Shown here: piece after piece, positions 32,769-41,657 of the stretch
How positions within the stretch are numbered: the stretch's first letter is position 1
How the letters are laid out: every line of letters begins with the position of its first letter
From: Bacillota bacterium
GTDB lineage: Bacteria > Bacillota > UBA4882 > UBA8346
Reading direction: 5' to 3'
Length of the DNA stretch: 58,946 bases
NCBI GenBank assembly: GCA_023417475.1
Contig: JAEZFP010000005.1
Coordinates: 1 to 58,946 of the forward strand
Made by a program: the position numbers and the translations under genes
The notes under the pieces: generated by a model
Told to the model about the DNA's origin: nothing
Seen by the model: the letters and a program-made list of their open reading frames with translations, nothing else
Database searches by the model: none

Positions 32769-33638
32769 ATGGATCTGAAACAACTCGAGTATTTTTTAGC
32801 AATTGCCGAGGAAGGGCAGATCACGGCGGCGGCGAAAAAATTGCACATGGCCCAACCGCCGTTGAGTCAACAACTGAAACTGCTCGAAGCCGAACTCGGC
32901 GTTAAACTGGTTGAACGCGGTCCGCGTCATCTGCAACTCACCGAGGCGGGAGAAATATTACGGAATAAGGCGTGGCAGATTTTGGAGCTGACCGGATCGA
33001 CCATCCGGGAGATCAACGATTATAATCAAGGTTTACATGGCACATTGGTCATTGGCGCCGTCTCCTCATCCGGGGCAATGCTGTTAAATGAGCGGATTAT
33101 TCGGTTCCATCGTCAATACCCGGGGGTTCGTTTTGAGATTCACGAGGGAAATACGTTCCATGTGGTTGACCTGTTAAACCGGGGGATTATCGAGGTCGGA
33201 ATCGTCCGGACGCCGTTTAACGCGACGCCGTTTGAGTGCCGTTACACTCAAACCGAGCCGATGCTCGCGGTCATGACGGCCGAATATGATGACAACCCGT
33301 CCCAAACCAGGATCACCATTGCCGAATTGCGCAATAAACCGTTAATTATCTATCGCCGTTTTGAGCAATTGCTGGCCACGATCTGTATCGACCAAGGCTT
33401 TGAACCGGATTTTTTCTGTAAGAATGACGATGCCCGAACCACACTGTGGTGGGCCAATGCCGGGTTGGGGATCGGTATTGTCCCGCAATCGGCCTTGGCG
33501 TTCATCAGTCATACCAAGCTGCTTTGCAAAGAAATTGCCTGTGACGCCTTACGGACACGGATCGCCGCCATCTGGGTTAAAGAGCGCTACCTTTCCACGC
33601 GAGCCGCAAAATTTCTCGACTATTTTGGTGAAGCATAA
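32769..33638 (+). CDS. LysR-family transcriptional regulator
   Basis: A 289-residue LysR regulator. The winged helix-turn-helix is at the N-terminus (LKQLEYFLAIAEEGQITAAAKKLHMAQPPLSQQLKLLEAELG, residues about 3-45), followed by a two-lobed effector domain beginning near LVIGAVSSSGAMLL. It is divergent from the ABC exporter pair, the usual arrangement for LysR control of a neighbouring operon, and palindromes lie in the shared region. The effector is unknown. Confidence 0.9.
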   Translation: MDLKQLEYFLAIAEEGQITAAAKKLHMAQPPLSQQLKLLEAELGVKLVERGPRHLQLTEAGEILRNKAWQILELTGSTIREINDYNQGLHGTLVIGAVSSSGAMLLNERIIRFHRQYPGVRFEIHEGNTFHVVDLLNRGIIEVGIVRTPFNATPFECRYTQTEPMLAVMTAEYDDNPSQTRITIAELRNKPLIIYRRFEQLLATICIDQGFEPDFFCKNDDARTTLWWANAGLGIGIVPQSALAFISHTKLLCKEIACDALRTRIAAIWVKERYLSTRAAKFLDYFGEA

Positions 33639-33769
33639 TAGCGTAATTGAAGCCGGCCGGTTGGGAGAAATTTGCGCCAACGTCAATCGAATATGACATA
33701 TCGGTGTCGAGCCATCGCAATATAATGACTGTAGTTTCACTATAATTGAATCGGAAGGAAAGCGGATGG

Positions 33770-34096
33770 ATGCCGGAAATGAACTTTCGGGAAGCAGTCG
33801 AACGAGCGGTTCAAATACGAAAAAGTTATCATCAATTGGAAAAACGGTATCATGGGCAAGAATGGACGGTAACCGAAGACGCGTTAGCGTTCCTGACCGA
33901 TGCCGGTTTGGTCGGTCGCCTGGTGATGGCGGAACAAGGACGTTGGCCTGACGGGGGAGCAACAACCATCGAATTGGAGCATAAACTCGGTGAATGTCTC
34001 TGGTGGCTGATTGTTTTGGCCGAGCGGATGCAGCTTGATAGCTGTCAAGCATTGCAGAACTTTTTGACCAAAACCGAGCAACAGTTACGCGAGTAG
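33770..34096 (+). CDS. MazG-like nucleotide pyrophosphohydrolase-family protein
   Basis: A 108-residue all-alpha protein. The segment ELEHKLGECLWWLIVLAERMQLDSCQAL (about residues 67-94) matches the metal-binding helix pattern of MazG-like proteins, where clustered Glu and Asp hold magnesium for NTP hydrolysis to NMP and pyrophosphate. The canonical EExxE pattern is not perfect, so activity is uncertain. The ATG at 33770 has AAGGA about 11 bases upstream; a second in-frame ATG lies three codons later. It stands alone between the LysR gene and a bidirectional terminator. Confidence 0.65.
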   Translation: MPEMNFREAVERAVQIRKSYHQLEKRYHGQEWTVTEDALAFLTDAGLVGRLVMAEQGRWPDGGATTIELEHKLGECLWWLIVLAERMQLDSCQALQNFLTKTEQQLRE

Positions 34097-34156
34097 CAAT
34101 AGTCGCACCGTATTCTTCGATGGATGAGTAAGCTTGCAAATATATCCAAACAGAGC

Positions 34157-34196
34157 AAAACGGCTGTCCAAATTGAACTTGGACAGCCGTTTTTTG
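34157..34196. terminator. Bidirectional intrinsic terminator
   Basis: A 15-bp stem (AAAACGGCTGTCCAA with its complement) around a 7-base loop has a T run on both strands. It serves the MazG-like gene and the convergent chemoreceptor gene. Confidence 0.9.
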
Positions 34197-34210
34197 ATCA
34201 AAGAATTAAA

Positions 34211-37200
34211 TCAATATTTCCCGAAGTCGGAACCAAACGGAGCGGTTTTCCCACCGGACAGGTCGGTGTTGCGGATCGCCGTTTTTTTGCCGGATGGCGT
34301 GAGGAGTTTGATTGGTTCATCCCGCCCGTCGTCGCCGCGTTCGATCCGGAACTGACTTAACCGCTCGTTGAGAAGCTCGGCTTGACTGGCAAGTTCCTCG
34401 CTGGCGGCGGCGCTCTGCTCGGCCGTGGCGGTGTTGGTTTGGGTTACTTGCGCGACTTGGGTTATTCCCTGGTTGATTTGGCCGATCGCCGCCGCCTGTT
34501 CGTTGGAAGAGGAAGCGATCGCTCCGATCAGTGTATTGACTTGGGTGATGCTTTCGACAATGGCTTTTAACGCGACCGCGTTTTCATTGGCGAGCGTGGT
34601 CCCGGTTTGCGTTTTGGCGATCGACCCTTCAATCAGGACGGTTGTCTCTTTGGCGGCTTTGGCGCTCCGTCCGGCCAGATTGCGGACTTCTTCAGCGACC
34701 ACCGCGAAACCTTTGCCTTGGGTCCCGGCCCGCGCCGCTTCCACTGCCGCGTTTAAAGCCAGAATGTTGGTTTGGAACGCGATTTCATCAATCACTTTGA
34801 TGATTTTGGAAATATTTTGGGCCGATTCGTTGATTTCATTCATCGCGGCCAGCATGGCGGTCATTAAGTCGTTTCCTTGATTGGCGTTGGCGGCGGCGGT
34901 CTTCGCCAACTGGTTGGCAGCCGCAGCGTTGGTGGCGTTTTGCCGGGTTTGGGAAGCGACCTCCGCCATCGTGGCGTTCACCTCTTCGACAGTCGCCGCT
35001 TGCTCGGAAGCGCCTTGCGATAAAACCGTACTCGATTGTGACAATTGTTGGGCGTTGGCCGCCACCTGCTCGGACGCCTGCCGGAATTCCCCGAGAGTTT
35101 TATTGAACGAGGCGACGGTCTGATTGAGCGCTTCTTTGATTAACGCGTGATCGCCCTGATATTCCCCGGCGACGCGCATCTGGAGGTTGCCTTGGGCCAT
35201 CTCCTGGAGAACCGCCGCGGCTTCATTGATTGGCGTAGTGATTGCCGCAAGGGTGTCATTCAAGCCGGCTATGATCGTCCGGAACCCTCCGGAGAACTTT
35301 TCCACCTGGCCGCGAACGGTTAAGTCGCCGGCGACTGCGGCTTCACTGAGACGATGGGCTTCGACGATCAGATCCTGAATGGTCTGCATCATCTGAATCA
35401 AAGCCGGAATCAGTTGATCGTCCTCCGAGCGTTTCCCGGCCTGCTGCGTTTCGGCGAGCGGCGTGGTGTCGCCGTTGGCGATCGCCACGATAATCGTGAT
35501 GATATGTAAGAAATGGTTGCGAACGGTATTGATCTCCGTGGCGAACTGTTGCAGCATTCCCTGATATTGGCCATCCATCGCCTGGGAAAAATCGTTCATC
35601 CCCATCCGTTGCAATACCTCAATTCCTTCATTGAGCGGCGCGATGATCGCGTCCAAGGAACGATTGACGCCATGGATGATTCGGGCGAAATCGCCGCCAT
35701 GCCCCGCGGCGTCGGCCCGGACGCTTAAATTACCGGCGATTGCGGCGTCCGCCAGCAAATTGGCATCGGCGACCAAGGCATTGATGGCGTCGATACAGGT
35801 ATTGAGGTTTTCTTTAATATCGTTAAAATCTCCCTGAAACTCCTGAGTGATTTTGGAGGGGATGTCGCCTTTACTGATCAAAGCGATATATTGCGCCGTT
35901 ACCCCGACCGGTTGGACAATCGCTTCCAACGACTGATTGACTCCGGCGATAATTTTGGCGAAATCCCCGCCGTGGCGGGTTACATCGGCCCGGGTCCCCA
36001 GTTTGCCGGCAATGGTCGCGTTAGCCAGCAGGTTGACGTCGGCTATCAGGGCGTTGATCGCATGAATACAGATATTTAAATTAGCTTTCAGCGTATTGAA
36101 ATCGCCTTGATATTCCTCGGTAATTGGCGGCGGGATATCGCCTTTGCTGATGCGGTCGACGTAATCACTGGCGACGTTAAGCGGGACGATGACGGCGTCA
36201 AGGGTGTCATTGATGCCTTGAATAATCTGCCGGTAGCCACCGTTAAAGCGATCAAGCCGGCCTCGCGTATGCAGTTTCCCGGCCACGGCGGCGGCGGTGA
36301 GCGTTTCTGTTTCGGCGATCAAGCCTTGGAGCGCTTGGACGGTGGTTTGCAGCGCGGGAGTGATCTCGTCGTCCTTGTCATGGGCATAAAGCTCGATCGC
36401 GATATCGCCAGCGGCAATCCGCCGCATGGAAGCGACGACGGTATGTTGAAGATTGTCGGCAAAACGATCCAGGGTCGCGGCCATGACGCCGATTTCGTCG
36501 GTCCGGGCAAGGTTGAGCCGCTGGCCCAAATGGCCCTTGCTCAGTTCCTGGATCATGGCTACGACCTTTTGCAACGGCTTCCGGATCAGGCGACCGATGA
36601 GGAGCAGCATGGTCAGGATCATAATTGCGATGACGATAGCGGCGATGCCGATGATCGAATTCCGCAACTGATAATAGTCATGCAGGATATTGGCGATGGG
36701 AATCACCACCGAAAAGCTCCAATAACTGTCGGTCCCTTCGAGATGGATCGGTTGATACAGTTTAAAGGGATTGCCGTTGGCGGCGCCGGACTGCGACCAT
36801 ACCGAAAACTCTTTGCCAGCCTGGATTCGTTCCAGTACCGTCGGATCGGCTTCAATTGCTTTGATATTTTTGGTAAGCAGTTGCGGTTTGGTGGAATGGG
36901 CGACAATGGTCCCCTGGTCGGTGAGGACCGTCGCATACCCCCCCAGCGGTCGGATCTTCGCCACCACATTTTGGAAATCGTTCAAGCGGTAATCGATTGA
37001 GATCACCCCGAGGAACTTTCCTTGGGTCATGATCGGGTAGACGACGGAAGTCATTAAGACGTCTGCGCCGTTCACCGCATACGAGGTGGGTTCGGTAAGA
37101 TAAAGACGTTGCGTCGCTTTGGGCACGTCGTACCATTTCATGTCGGTCGTGGCGTCGTAAGCGGCGGAGACCGCCAACTCGTTCCCGGACCGGGACACGT

Positions 37201-37624
37201 AGGGAATAAAGCGACCGTCGGCGCCGCTACCGGGTTTGCCGATATTACGGGCATCCTGGCCGTCAAAAAGATTGGGCTCATAGGCGACGGTCAACCCAAA
37301 GACAAACTGGTTCTTCGCCATGATCTGTTTCAGAATGGCGATCGTGGCATTGCGATCGGTCAGACCTTGTTGATGTAAGCTTTCGACTTGCGCGCCTAAG
37401 GTTTCGGCAATAGTTTTTAACTTGTCAAATTGGCCTTCAATCAGATTGGCGTTCAACCGGGTAATCTGATCGGCTTGGGTTTGCGCCTGCTTGAAACTGG
37501 AGGTATAGATCTGTTGCAAGAGCACGTAGAACATTGCCGAGAATCCGATGAGGAGAATTGCGACAACCGACAGGATGATTTTTGATGAAACATTGAGACG
37601 CAAGCGGAAACGGATATTTCTCAT
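34211..37624 (-). CDS. Methyl-accepting chemotaxis protein with Cache sensor and poly-HAMP array
   Basis: A 1137-residue chemoreceptor. Transmembrane helices lie at about residues 13-35 and 318-345, flanking a periplasmic dCache-type sensor (VFGLTVAYEPNLFDG, GRFIPYVSRSG, MKWYDVPKA, VISIDYRLNDF). A HAMP domain follows, then a series of about 90-residue repeats (about 400-840) of the type AAVAGKLHTRGRLDRFNGGYRQIIQGINDTLDAVI, forming a poly-HAMP-like relay. The signalling domain has the hairpin tip EIAFQTNILALNAAVEAARAG-type sequence and EEVRNLAGRSAKAAKET. It ends with the pentapeptide DFGKY. No che genes are in the window. Confidence 0.92.
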   Translation of the reverse strand: MRNIRFRLRLNVSSKIILSVVAILLIGFSAMFYVLLQQIYTSSFKQAQTQADQITRLNANLIEGQFDKLKTIAETLGAQVESLHQQGLTDRNATIAILKQIMAKNQFVFGLTVAYEPNLFDGQDARNIGKPGSGADGRFIPYVSRSGNELAVSAAYDATTDMKWYDVPKATQRLYLTEPTSYAVNGADVLMTSVVYPIMTQGKFLGVISIDYRLNDFQNVVAKIRPLGGYATVLTDQGTIVAHSTKPQLLTKNIKAIEADPTVLERIQAGKEFSVWSQSGAANGNPFKLYQPIHLEGTDSYWSFSVVIPIANILHDYYQLRNSIIGIAAIVIAIMILTMLLLIGRLIRKPLQKVVAMIQELSKGHLGQRLNLARTDEIGVMAATLDRFADNLQHTVVASMRRIAAGDIAIELYAHDKDDEITPALQTTVQALQGLIAETETLTAAAVAGKLHTRGRLDRFNGGYRQIIQGINDTLDAVIVPLNVASDYVDRISKGDIPPPITEEYQGDFNTLKANLNICIHAINALIADVNLLANATIAGKLGTRADVTRHGGDFAKIIAGVNQSLEAIVQPVGVTAQYIALISKGDIPSKITQEFQGDFNDIKENLNTCIDAINALVADANLLADAAIAGNLSVRADAAGHGGDFARIIHGVNRSLDAIIAPLNEGIEVLQRMGMNDFSQAMDGQYQGMLQQFATEINTVRNHFLHIITIIVAIANGDTTPLAETQQAGKRSEDDQLIPALIQMMQTIQDLIVEAHRLSEAAVAGDLTVRGQVEKFSGGFRTIIAGLNDTLAAITTPINEAAAVLQEMAQGNLQMRVAGEYQGDHALIKEALNQTVASFNKTLGEFRQASEQVAANAQQLSQSSTVLSQGASEQAATVEEVNATMAEVASQTRQNATNAAAANQLAKTAAANANQGNDLMTAMLAAMNEINESAQNISKIIKVIDEIAFQTNILALNAAVEAARAGTQGKGFAVVAEEVRNLAGRSAKAAKETTVLIEGSIAKTQTGTTLANENAVALKAIVESITQVNTLIGAIASSSNEQAAAIGQINQGITQVAQVTQTNTATAEQSAAASEELASQAELLNERLSQFRIERGDDGRDEPIKLLTPSGKKTAIRNTDLSGGKTAPFGSDFGKY

Positions 37625-37998
37625 GATCGTAGGCTTCCTCCTTGAAGTGGATTCTCCGAATCAACAATAACGGTATACAAATTCATCGGTCATTTAGGGA
37701 TATACTAATATAGTCTCTTGATTAAGCTCCTGTATCGATTTGATGAACTTTCGATTTGGAGCGATTTGACGTTATCGCGCCGATCCGATAAAAAAAGTTA
37801 AAAGTAGGATTTTCGTCAAATCTTACATGAATATTTCAATTTTATTAAAATCCCTTCTTGGACTTGGAAGGGTATTTTGTCGAACATATAGAAACAATTT
37901 ACACCGTCAAAGTGAAGTGACGTCAAACGATTTGAAAAATCGGATATGTTATCCAGACAAGTAAAAAAGTTCACATTTATCTCCAGGAGGGTTAGACG
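37625..37998. other. Divergent non-coding region between chemoreceptor and decarboxylase genes
   Basis: No gene seen. It should hold the promoters of both flanking transcription units. No clear -35/-10 pair or flagellar-type promoter was found. GATAACGTC-like and GTCAAAGTGAAGTGACGTCAAACG repeats of GTCAAA occur near 37907-37929 (GTCAAAGTGAAGTGACGTCAAA), possibly a regulator site. Nothing else stands out. Confidence 0.35.
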
Positions 37999-38280
37999 AT
38001 GAATTTTGGGCAGATACCTGTTGCGGAAATGATAGTTTGGATCGGAGTTTCGATGTTGGGAGTTATCGCCATTTTGTTGCTGATCGTAATCGGGATGGTC
38101 AAGAAATTAATTAGCATCTTACAGGATCTACGGACGTTACGGGCGGCCGTGCCGGAAGAACGGCCGCTTCAGACTTACGCTGCGGAGATCCCCGCGGAAG
38201 ACCTGGCGGCCATCATGGCGGTCATGGCTAAATTGTTGCCAGGGGTTAGGCTGGCGGATATTCAAATAAAGTCGGTTTAA
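37999..38280 (+). CDS. oadG: Sodium-pump decarboxylase gamma subunit (OadG-like)
   Basis: A 93-residue protein with one N-terminal transmembrane helix (about residues 13-35) and a short charged cytoplasmic tail, the OadG/MmdD plan. In the oxaloacetate, methylmalonyl-CoA or glutaconyl-CoA decarboxylase pumps this subunit anchors and assembles the complex and helps bind zinc. CAGGAGGG precedes the ATG. First gene of the decarboxylase operon; the biotin carrier follows after 27 bases. Confidence 0.82.
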   Translation: MNFGQIPVAEMIVWIGVSMLGVIAILLLIVIGMVKKLISILQDLRTLRAAVPEERPLQTYAAEIPAEDLAAIMAVMAKLLPGVRLADIQIKSV

Positions 38281-38307
38281 ATAAGTGATTTGAATGGAGG
38301 AAATTCA

Positions 38308-38697
38308 ATGTACAACTTTCGCGTGACTGTCAATGGGAGAAATTATGACGTAAGCGTCACAGAAATGACTCCGGGCAATGAACCGGCGGTATTGCAACCC
38401 CAACCGGCCGACGCGGTTACGCCGGTTCAAACGCCCCAACCCGCCGCGGCGCATGCGGCGGGGTCGGCAACGCTTGACGCCGGGGACAAACCGGTGGTCG
38501 CGCCGTTATCCGGAGCGATCGTCAGTCTCAAAGTCAAACCGGGCGAATCGGTCAAATACGGACAAGTGTTACTGACCTTAGAAGCGTTAAAAATGGAGAA
38601 CGAAATCGTGGCTCCGGAAGCCGGAACGGTCAAAGCGATCTTTATTCAAAACGGCTCAGCGGTCAATGTGGGAGATGTCTTGCTGACATTGGCGTAA
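38308..38697 (+). CDS. Biotin carboxyl carrier protein of sodium-pump decarboxylase
   Basis: A 129-residue protein. An N-terminal segment (FRVTVNGRNYDVSV) is followed by a Pro/Ala/Gln-rich flexible linker (about residues 25-55) and a biotinyl domain (about 60-129). Biotin would be attached to Lys95 in EALKMEN. The Met after Lys is conserved; the residue before it is Leu instead of the more usual Met. The domain shuttles CO2 from the carboxyltransferase to the membrane decarboxylase. GGAGG lies upstream of the ATG at 38308. Confidence 0.92.
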   Translation: MYNFRVTVNGRNYDVSVTEMTPGNEPAVLQPQPADAVTPVQTPQPAAAHAAGSATLDAGDKPVVAPLSGAIVSLKVKPGESVKYGQVLLTLEALKMENEIVAPEAGTVKAIFIQNGSAVNVGDVLLTLA

Positions 38698-38761
38698 ACG
38701 GTAAATGCCCATCGCTTGGCTTGACAGCGACATAAAAGTTCGAGTAAATGAGGTGGAGTAT

Positions 38762-40096
38762 TTGGGTTCGATCAGGATTACCGAGACGATTTTCCGTGAC
38801 GCCCATCAATCGTTGTGGGCGACCCGGATGAAGACGGAAGAGATGATGGCGGTCGCCGAGGCCCTTGACGAGGTGGGATTTCACTCCCTGGAAGCCTGGG
38901 GCGGAGCGACGTTTGACAGTTGTTTGCGTTTTTTAAAAGAAGACCCCTGGGTCCGGTTGCGCCGGCTCAAAGCGTTGATTCGCAAAACCCCGTTGCAAAT
39001 GTTATTGCGCGGACAGAATATTCTCGGATACCGGCATTATCCCGATGAGGTGGTTCGGGCGTTTTGCTGCCGGGCGGTGGATAACGGCATCGATATTATC
39101 CGGGTTTTTGACGCCTTAAACGACCTCCGGAACATGGAGATGGCCATCAAGGCCTCCAAGGAGGCGGGGGCCCACGTTCAGGGCACGGTGGTTTACACCA
39201 TTAGTCCCGTCCATCATATCGAGACCTATGTCAAACTGGCCCAAGAACTGGTCCGGCTCGGCGTGGATTCGATTTGCATCAAGGACATGGCCGGATTGCT
39301 TAAACCGTTTACGGCGACGGAATTAATCACGAGTCTCAAAAAGGCGGTTGCGGTACCGATCCAATTGCACGCCCATTATACCAGTGGTTTAGCTTCGATG
39401 ACTTATCTGAAAGCCATCGAAGCCGGCGTCGACGTGGTGGATACCGCGCTTTCAGCTTTGGCGATGGGTACTTCCCAACCGGCGACGGAATCGATCATCG
39501 CCGCCCTGCAGGATACCGAATACGACACCAAACTGGACTTAGCGAAAATTGCTCCGATTAATCAACATTTTAAAGAACTCAAGCAAAATTACCAAAATAT
39601 CGCCACGCCCATGGAAGTTGACACGGCGGTCCTTTCCTATCAGATTCCGGGAGGGATGATCTCCAACCTCCGCAATCAGCTGGCCGCCCAAAACGCTTCC
39701 CACCGTTATGGCGAGGTGCTGGTCGAACTGCCGCAAGTGCGGGCCGAATTAGGGTATCCACCCTTAGTCACGCCCACCAGTCAGATGTTGGGAACCCAAG
39801 CGGTCTTAAATGTTTTGACCGGGAAACGGTACAGCGTGGTGCCGAAAGAAATTCGCGACTATGTCAAAGGGCTCTACGGGCGTCCCCCCGCGGCGCTCAA
39901 TCCGGAGATCAAACGGCTGATCATCGGCGACGAGACGCCGGTCACGCACCGGCCGGCCGACGATCTCGAACCGATGTTGGACCAAGCCAGAAAAGAAATT
40001 ATCCAGTATTACCAGCAGGAAGAGGATGTTCTGACTTATGTGCTCTTCCCGGAAGTCGCGTTGGAATATTTTAAATTCCGAGCCGGAACGAAATAA
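38762..40096 (+). CDS. oadA: Oxaloacetate decarboxylase alpha chain (carboxyltransferase) without biotin domain
   Basis: A 444-residue carboxyltransferase of the OadA/pyruvate carboxylase-B family. It has ITETIFRDAHQSLWATRM at the N-terminus, EAWGGATFDSCLRFLKEDPW, the active-site CIKDMAGLL, and metal-binding QLHAHYTSG. The biotinyl domain that often ends OadA is absent and is supplied by the separate gene upstream. The TTG at 38762 was chosen because GAGGTGGAG lies just upstream and the protein then begins as relatives do; an ATG at 38705 lacks a ribosome site. Together the operon would couple decarboxylation of oxaloacetate to sodium export. Confidence 0.9.
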   Translation: MGSIRITETIFRDAHQSLWATRMKTEEMMAVAEALDEVGFHSLEAWGGATFDSCLRFLKEDPWVRLRRLKALIRKTPLQMLLRGQNILGYRHYPDEVVRAFCCRAVDNGIDIIRVFDALNDLRNMEMAIKASKEAGAHVQGTVVYTISPVHHIETYVKLAQELVRLGVDSICIKDMAGLLKPFTATELITSLKKAVAVPIQLHAHYTSGLASMTYLKAIEAGVDVVDTALSALAMGTSQPATESIIAALQDTEYDTKLDLAKIAPINQHFKELKQNYQNIATPMEVDTAVLSYQIPGGMISNLRNQLAAQNASHRYGEVLVELPQVRAELGYPPLVTPTSQMLGTQAVLNVLTGKRYSVVPKEIRDYVKGLYGRPPAALNPEIKRLIIGDETPVTHRPADDLEPMLDQARKEIIQYYQQEEDVLTYVLFPEVALEYFKFRAGTK

Positions 40097-40156
40097 GTCG
40101 AAATCAATTGCTGAATTGACTTTTTTATTTCAATACGACATGGTGGAGGAGTTTTG

Positions 40157-41287
40157 ATGCGATACTTATTTCAGATGCAGGAATTGTTTCAAGGGGTGAC
40201 GGGATTTCAATGGGGGCAAGCGGTGATGATGATCGTCGCCGGCCTTTTGATCTATTTGGCGATTGCCAAAGATTACGAGCCGATGTTGTTGTTGCCGATC
40301 GGCTTCGGAGCGATTTTAGCCAACATCCCGTTTTCATCGGCGATCGGCCATGAAGGGTTCCTGTCCATCCTTTATCAAGCCGGGATTATCACCGAGTTGT
40401 TCCCGGTGTTGATCTTTGTGGCGGTTGGCGCGATGATCGATTTTGGCCCGTTGTTGCAAAATCCGTTTATGCTATTCTTTGGGGCGGCGGCCCAATTTGG
40501 AATCTTCGCCACGATGTTGGTGGCGATCGCGATGGGTTTTGATTTGAAGGAAGCCGCTTCGATCGGCATTATCGGCGCCGCGGACGGGCCGACCTCGATC
40601 TATGTGGCCACCAAATTTGCCAAGGATCTTTTAGCTCCGATTTCCGTTGCCGCCTATTCGTACATGTCTCTGGTCCCAATTATTCAACCGCCGGTTATTA
40701 AGTTGTTGACCAGTAAAAAGGAGCGGTTGATCCGCATGGAAGCCCGCGCGGTAAAGATCCCCAAAATCGTGCGGATCATTTTCCCAATCATGATTACGGT
40801 GGTCGCCGGGCTGATCGCGCCGATTAGCGTGGCGTTGGTCGGTTCGTTAATGTTCGGAAATCTGATCCGCGAATGCGGCGTTTTGGAACGTTTATCAAAA
40901 ACCGCCCAGAACGAACTGGCCAATTTGATCACGTTGTTGTTGGGAATCACCATCGGTTCGACGATGGTGGCGGAGCAGTTTCTTAATCAAGCGACGCTGC
41001 TGATTATGGTGATGGGGATTGTGGCTTTTGTATTCGACACCGCCGGCGGTGTGCTTTTTGCTAAGTTTTTAAACCTGTTCCTCAAACAGAAAGTCAATCC
41101 GATGGTCGGCGCCGCCGGCATCTCCGCTTTCCCGATGTCGGCCCGGGTGATTCATAAGATGGCTCAGAAGGAAGACCCGACAAATTACATCTTAATGCAG
41201 TCGATCAGCGCCAATGTCGCGGGCCAATTGGGCTCGATCGTCGCCGGCGGCTTATTGTTGGCGATCGTGCCGATCTTGTTGAAATAG
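40157..41287 (+). CDS. oadB: Sodium-pump decarboxylase beta subunit (OadB)
   Basis: A 376-residue membrane protein with about ten hydrophobic segments. Conserved features include AVGAMIDFGPLLQNP with the family Asp, ASIGIIGAADGPTSIYVATKFA, YSYMSLVPIIQPPVIK, and AAGISAFPMSARVIHKMAQKEDPTNYIL. This subunit decarboxylates carboxybiotin and exports sodium ions. GGAGGAG lies 7 bases before the ATG at 40157. It is followed after 11 bases by a very small gene that appears to belong to the same complex. Confidence 0.94.
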   Translation: MRYLFQMQELFQGVTGFQWGQAVMMIVAGLLIYLAIAKDYEPMLLLPIGFGAILANIPFSSAIGHEGFLSILYQAGIITELFPVLIFVAVGAMIDFGPLLQNPFMLFFGAAAQFGIFATMLVAIAMGFDLKEAASIGIIGAADGPTSIYVATKFAKDLLAPISVAAYSYMSLVPIIQPPVIKLLTSKKERLIRMEARAVKIPKIVRIIFPIMITVVAGLIAPISVALVGSLMFGNLIRECGVLERLSKTAQNELANLITLLLGITIGSTMVAEQFLNQATLLIMVMGIVAFVFDTAGGVLFAKFLNLFLKQKVNPMVGAAGISAFPMSARVIHKMAQKEDPTNYILMQSISANVAGQLGSIVAGGLLLAIVPILLK

Positions 41288-41298
41288 GAGGAGTGGCA

Positions 41299-41430
41299 AT
41301 GAATAGCGAAACTTTCAATCACGGGTTGACCGCGGCCGGGTTCGGTTTGGCCGGGGTTTTTCTGGTATTGATCTTATTTTATGCCTTGACGAAATTGATG
41401 CTCTTCATCTTCCGGAAGTTTCCGGAGTAA
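41299..41430 (+). CDS. 43-residue single-span membrane protein, OadG-like
   Basis: An unusually short open frame with a strong GGAGGAG ribosome site 6-8 bases before the ATG and only 11 bases after oadB. The 43-residue product has an N-terminal MNSETFNHGLTAAGFGL stretch, one transmembrane helix (about residues 15-36) and a basic end (FRKFPE). Length, Gly-rich start and placement resemble the membrane part of gamma subunits, so it may be a second assembly subunit. It is too short for a confident family match. The gene was identified by reading the sequence directly after oadB. Confidence 0.7.
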   Translation: MNSETFNHGLTAAGFGLAGVFLVLILFYALTKLMLFIFRKFPE

Positions 41431-41481
41431 GGACGTTTTCCACTCGTAAAATGTACGTAGGAAGATTGATACTCCAATATT

Positions 41482-41525
41482 TAAAACCGGTTGGGATCAT
41501 TTCAATCCTGGCCGGTTTTACATTT
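41482..41525 (+). terminator. Terminator-like hairpin after the decarboxylase operon
   Basis: TAAAACCGG (41482-41490) pairs with CCGGTTTTA (41512-41520), with a partly paired inner region. The T tract is short. It lies 50 bases after the small OadG-like gene. Confidence 0.55.
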
Positions 41526-41657
41526 CGGTTAATTTCCATGGCGCCCCGACCAATTTGTTTGACAGATATTCGAAAATGGATTAGCATTGAATTCACAGTA
41601 ATCCGATATGCTATTTACGCGGATTGCTCGATTAACAAAATAAGGAAGTAATGAATA

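Noticed and set aside
33549..34139. 196-codon minus-strand frame across the LysR and MazG-like genes
   Set aside because: It overlaps two better genes on the other strand and lacks a recognisable domain or ribosome site.
36107..37000. 297-codon plus-strand frame opposite the chemoreceptor
   Set aside because: It is antisense to a clear Cache-HAMP receptor, has odd composition and no family resemblance.
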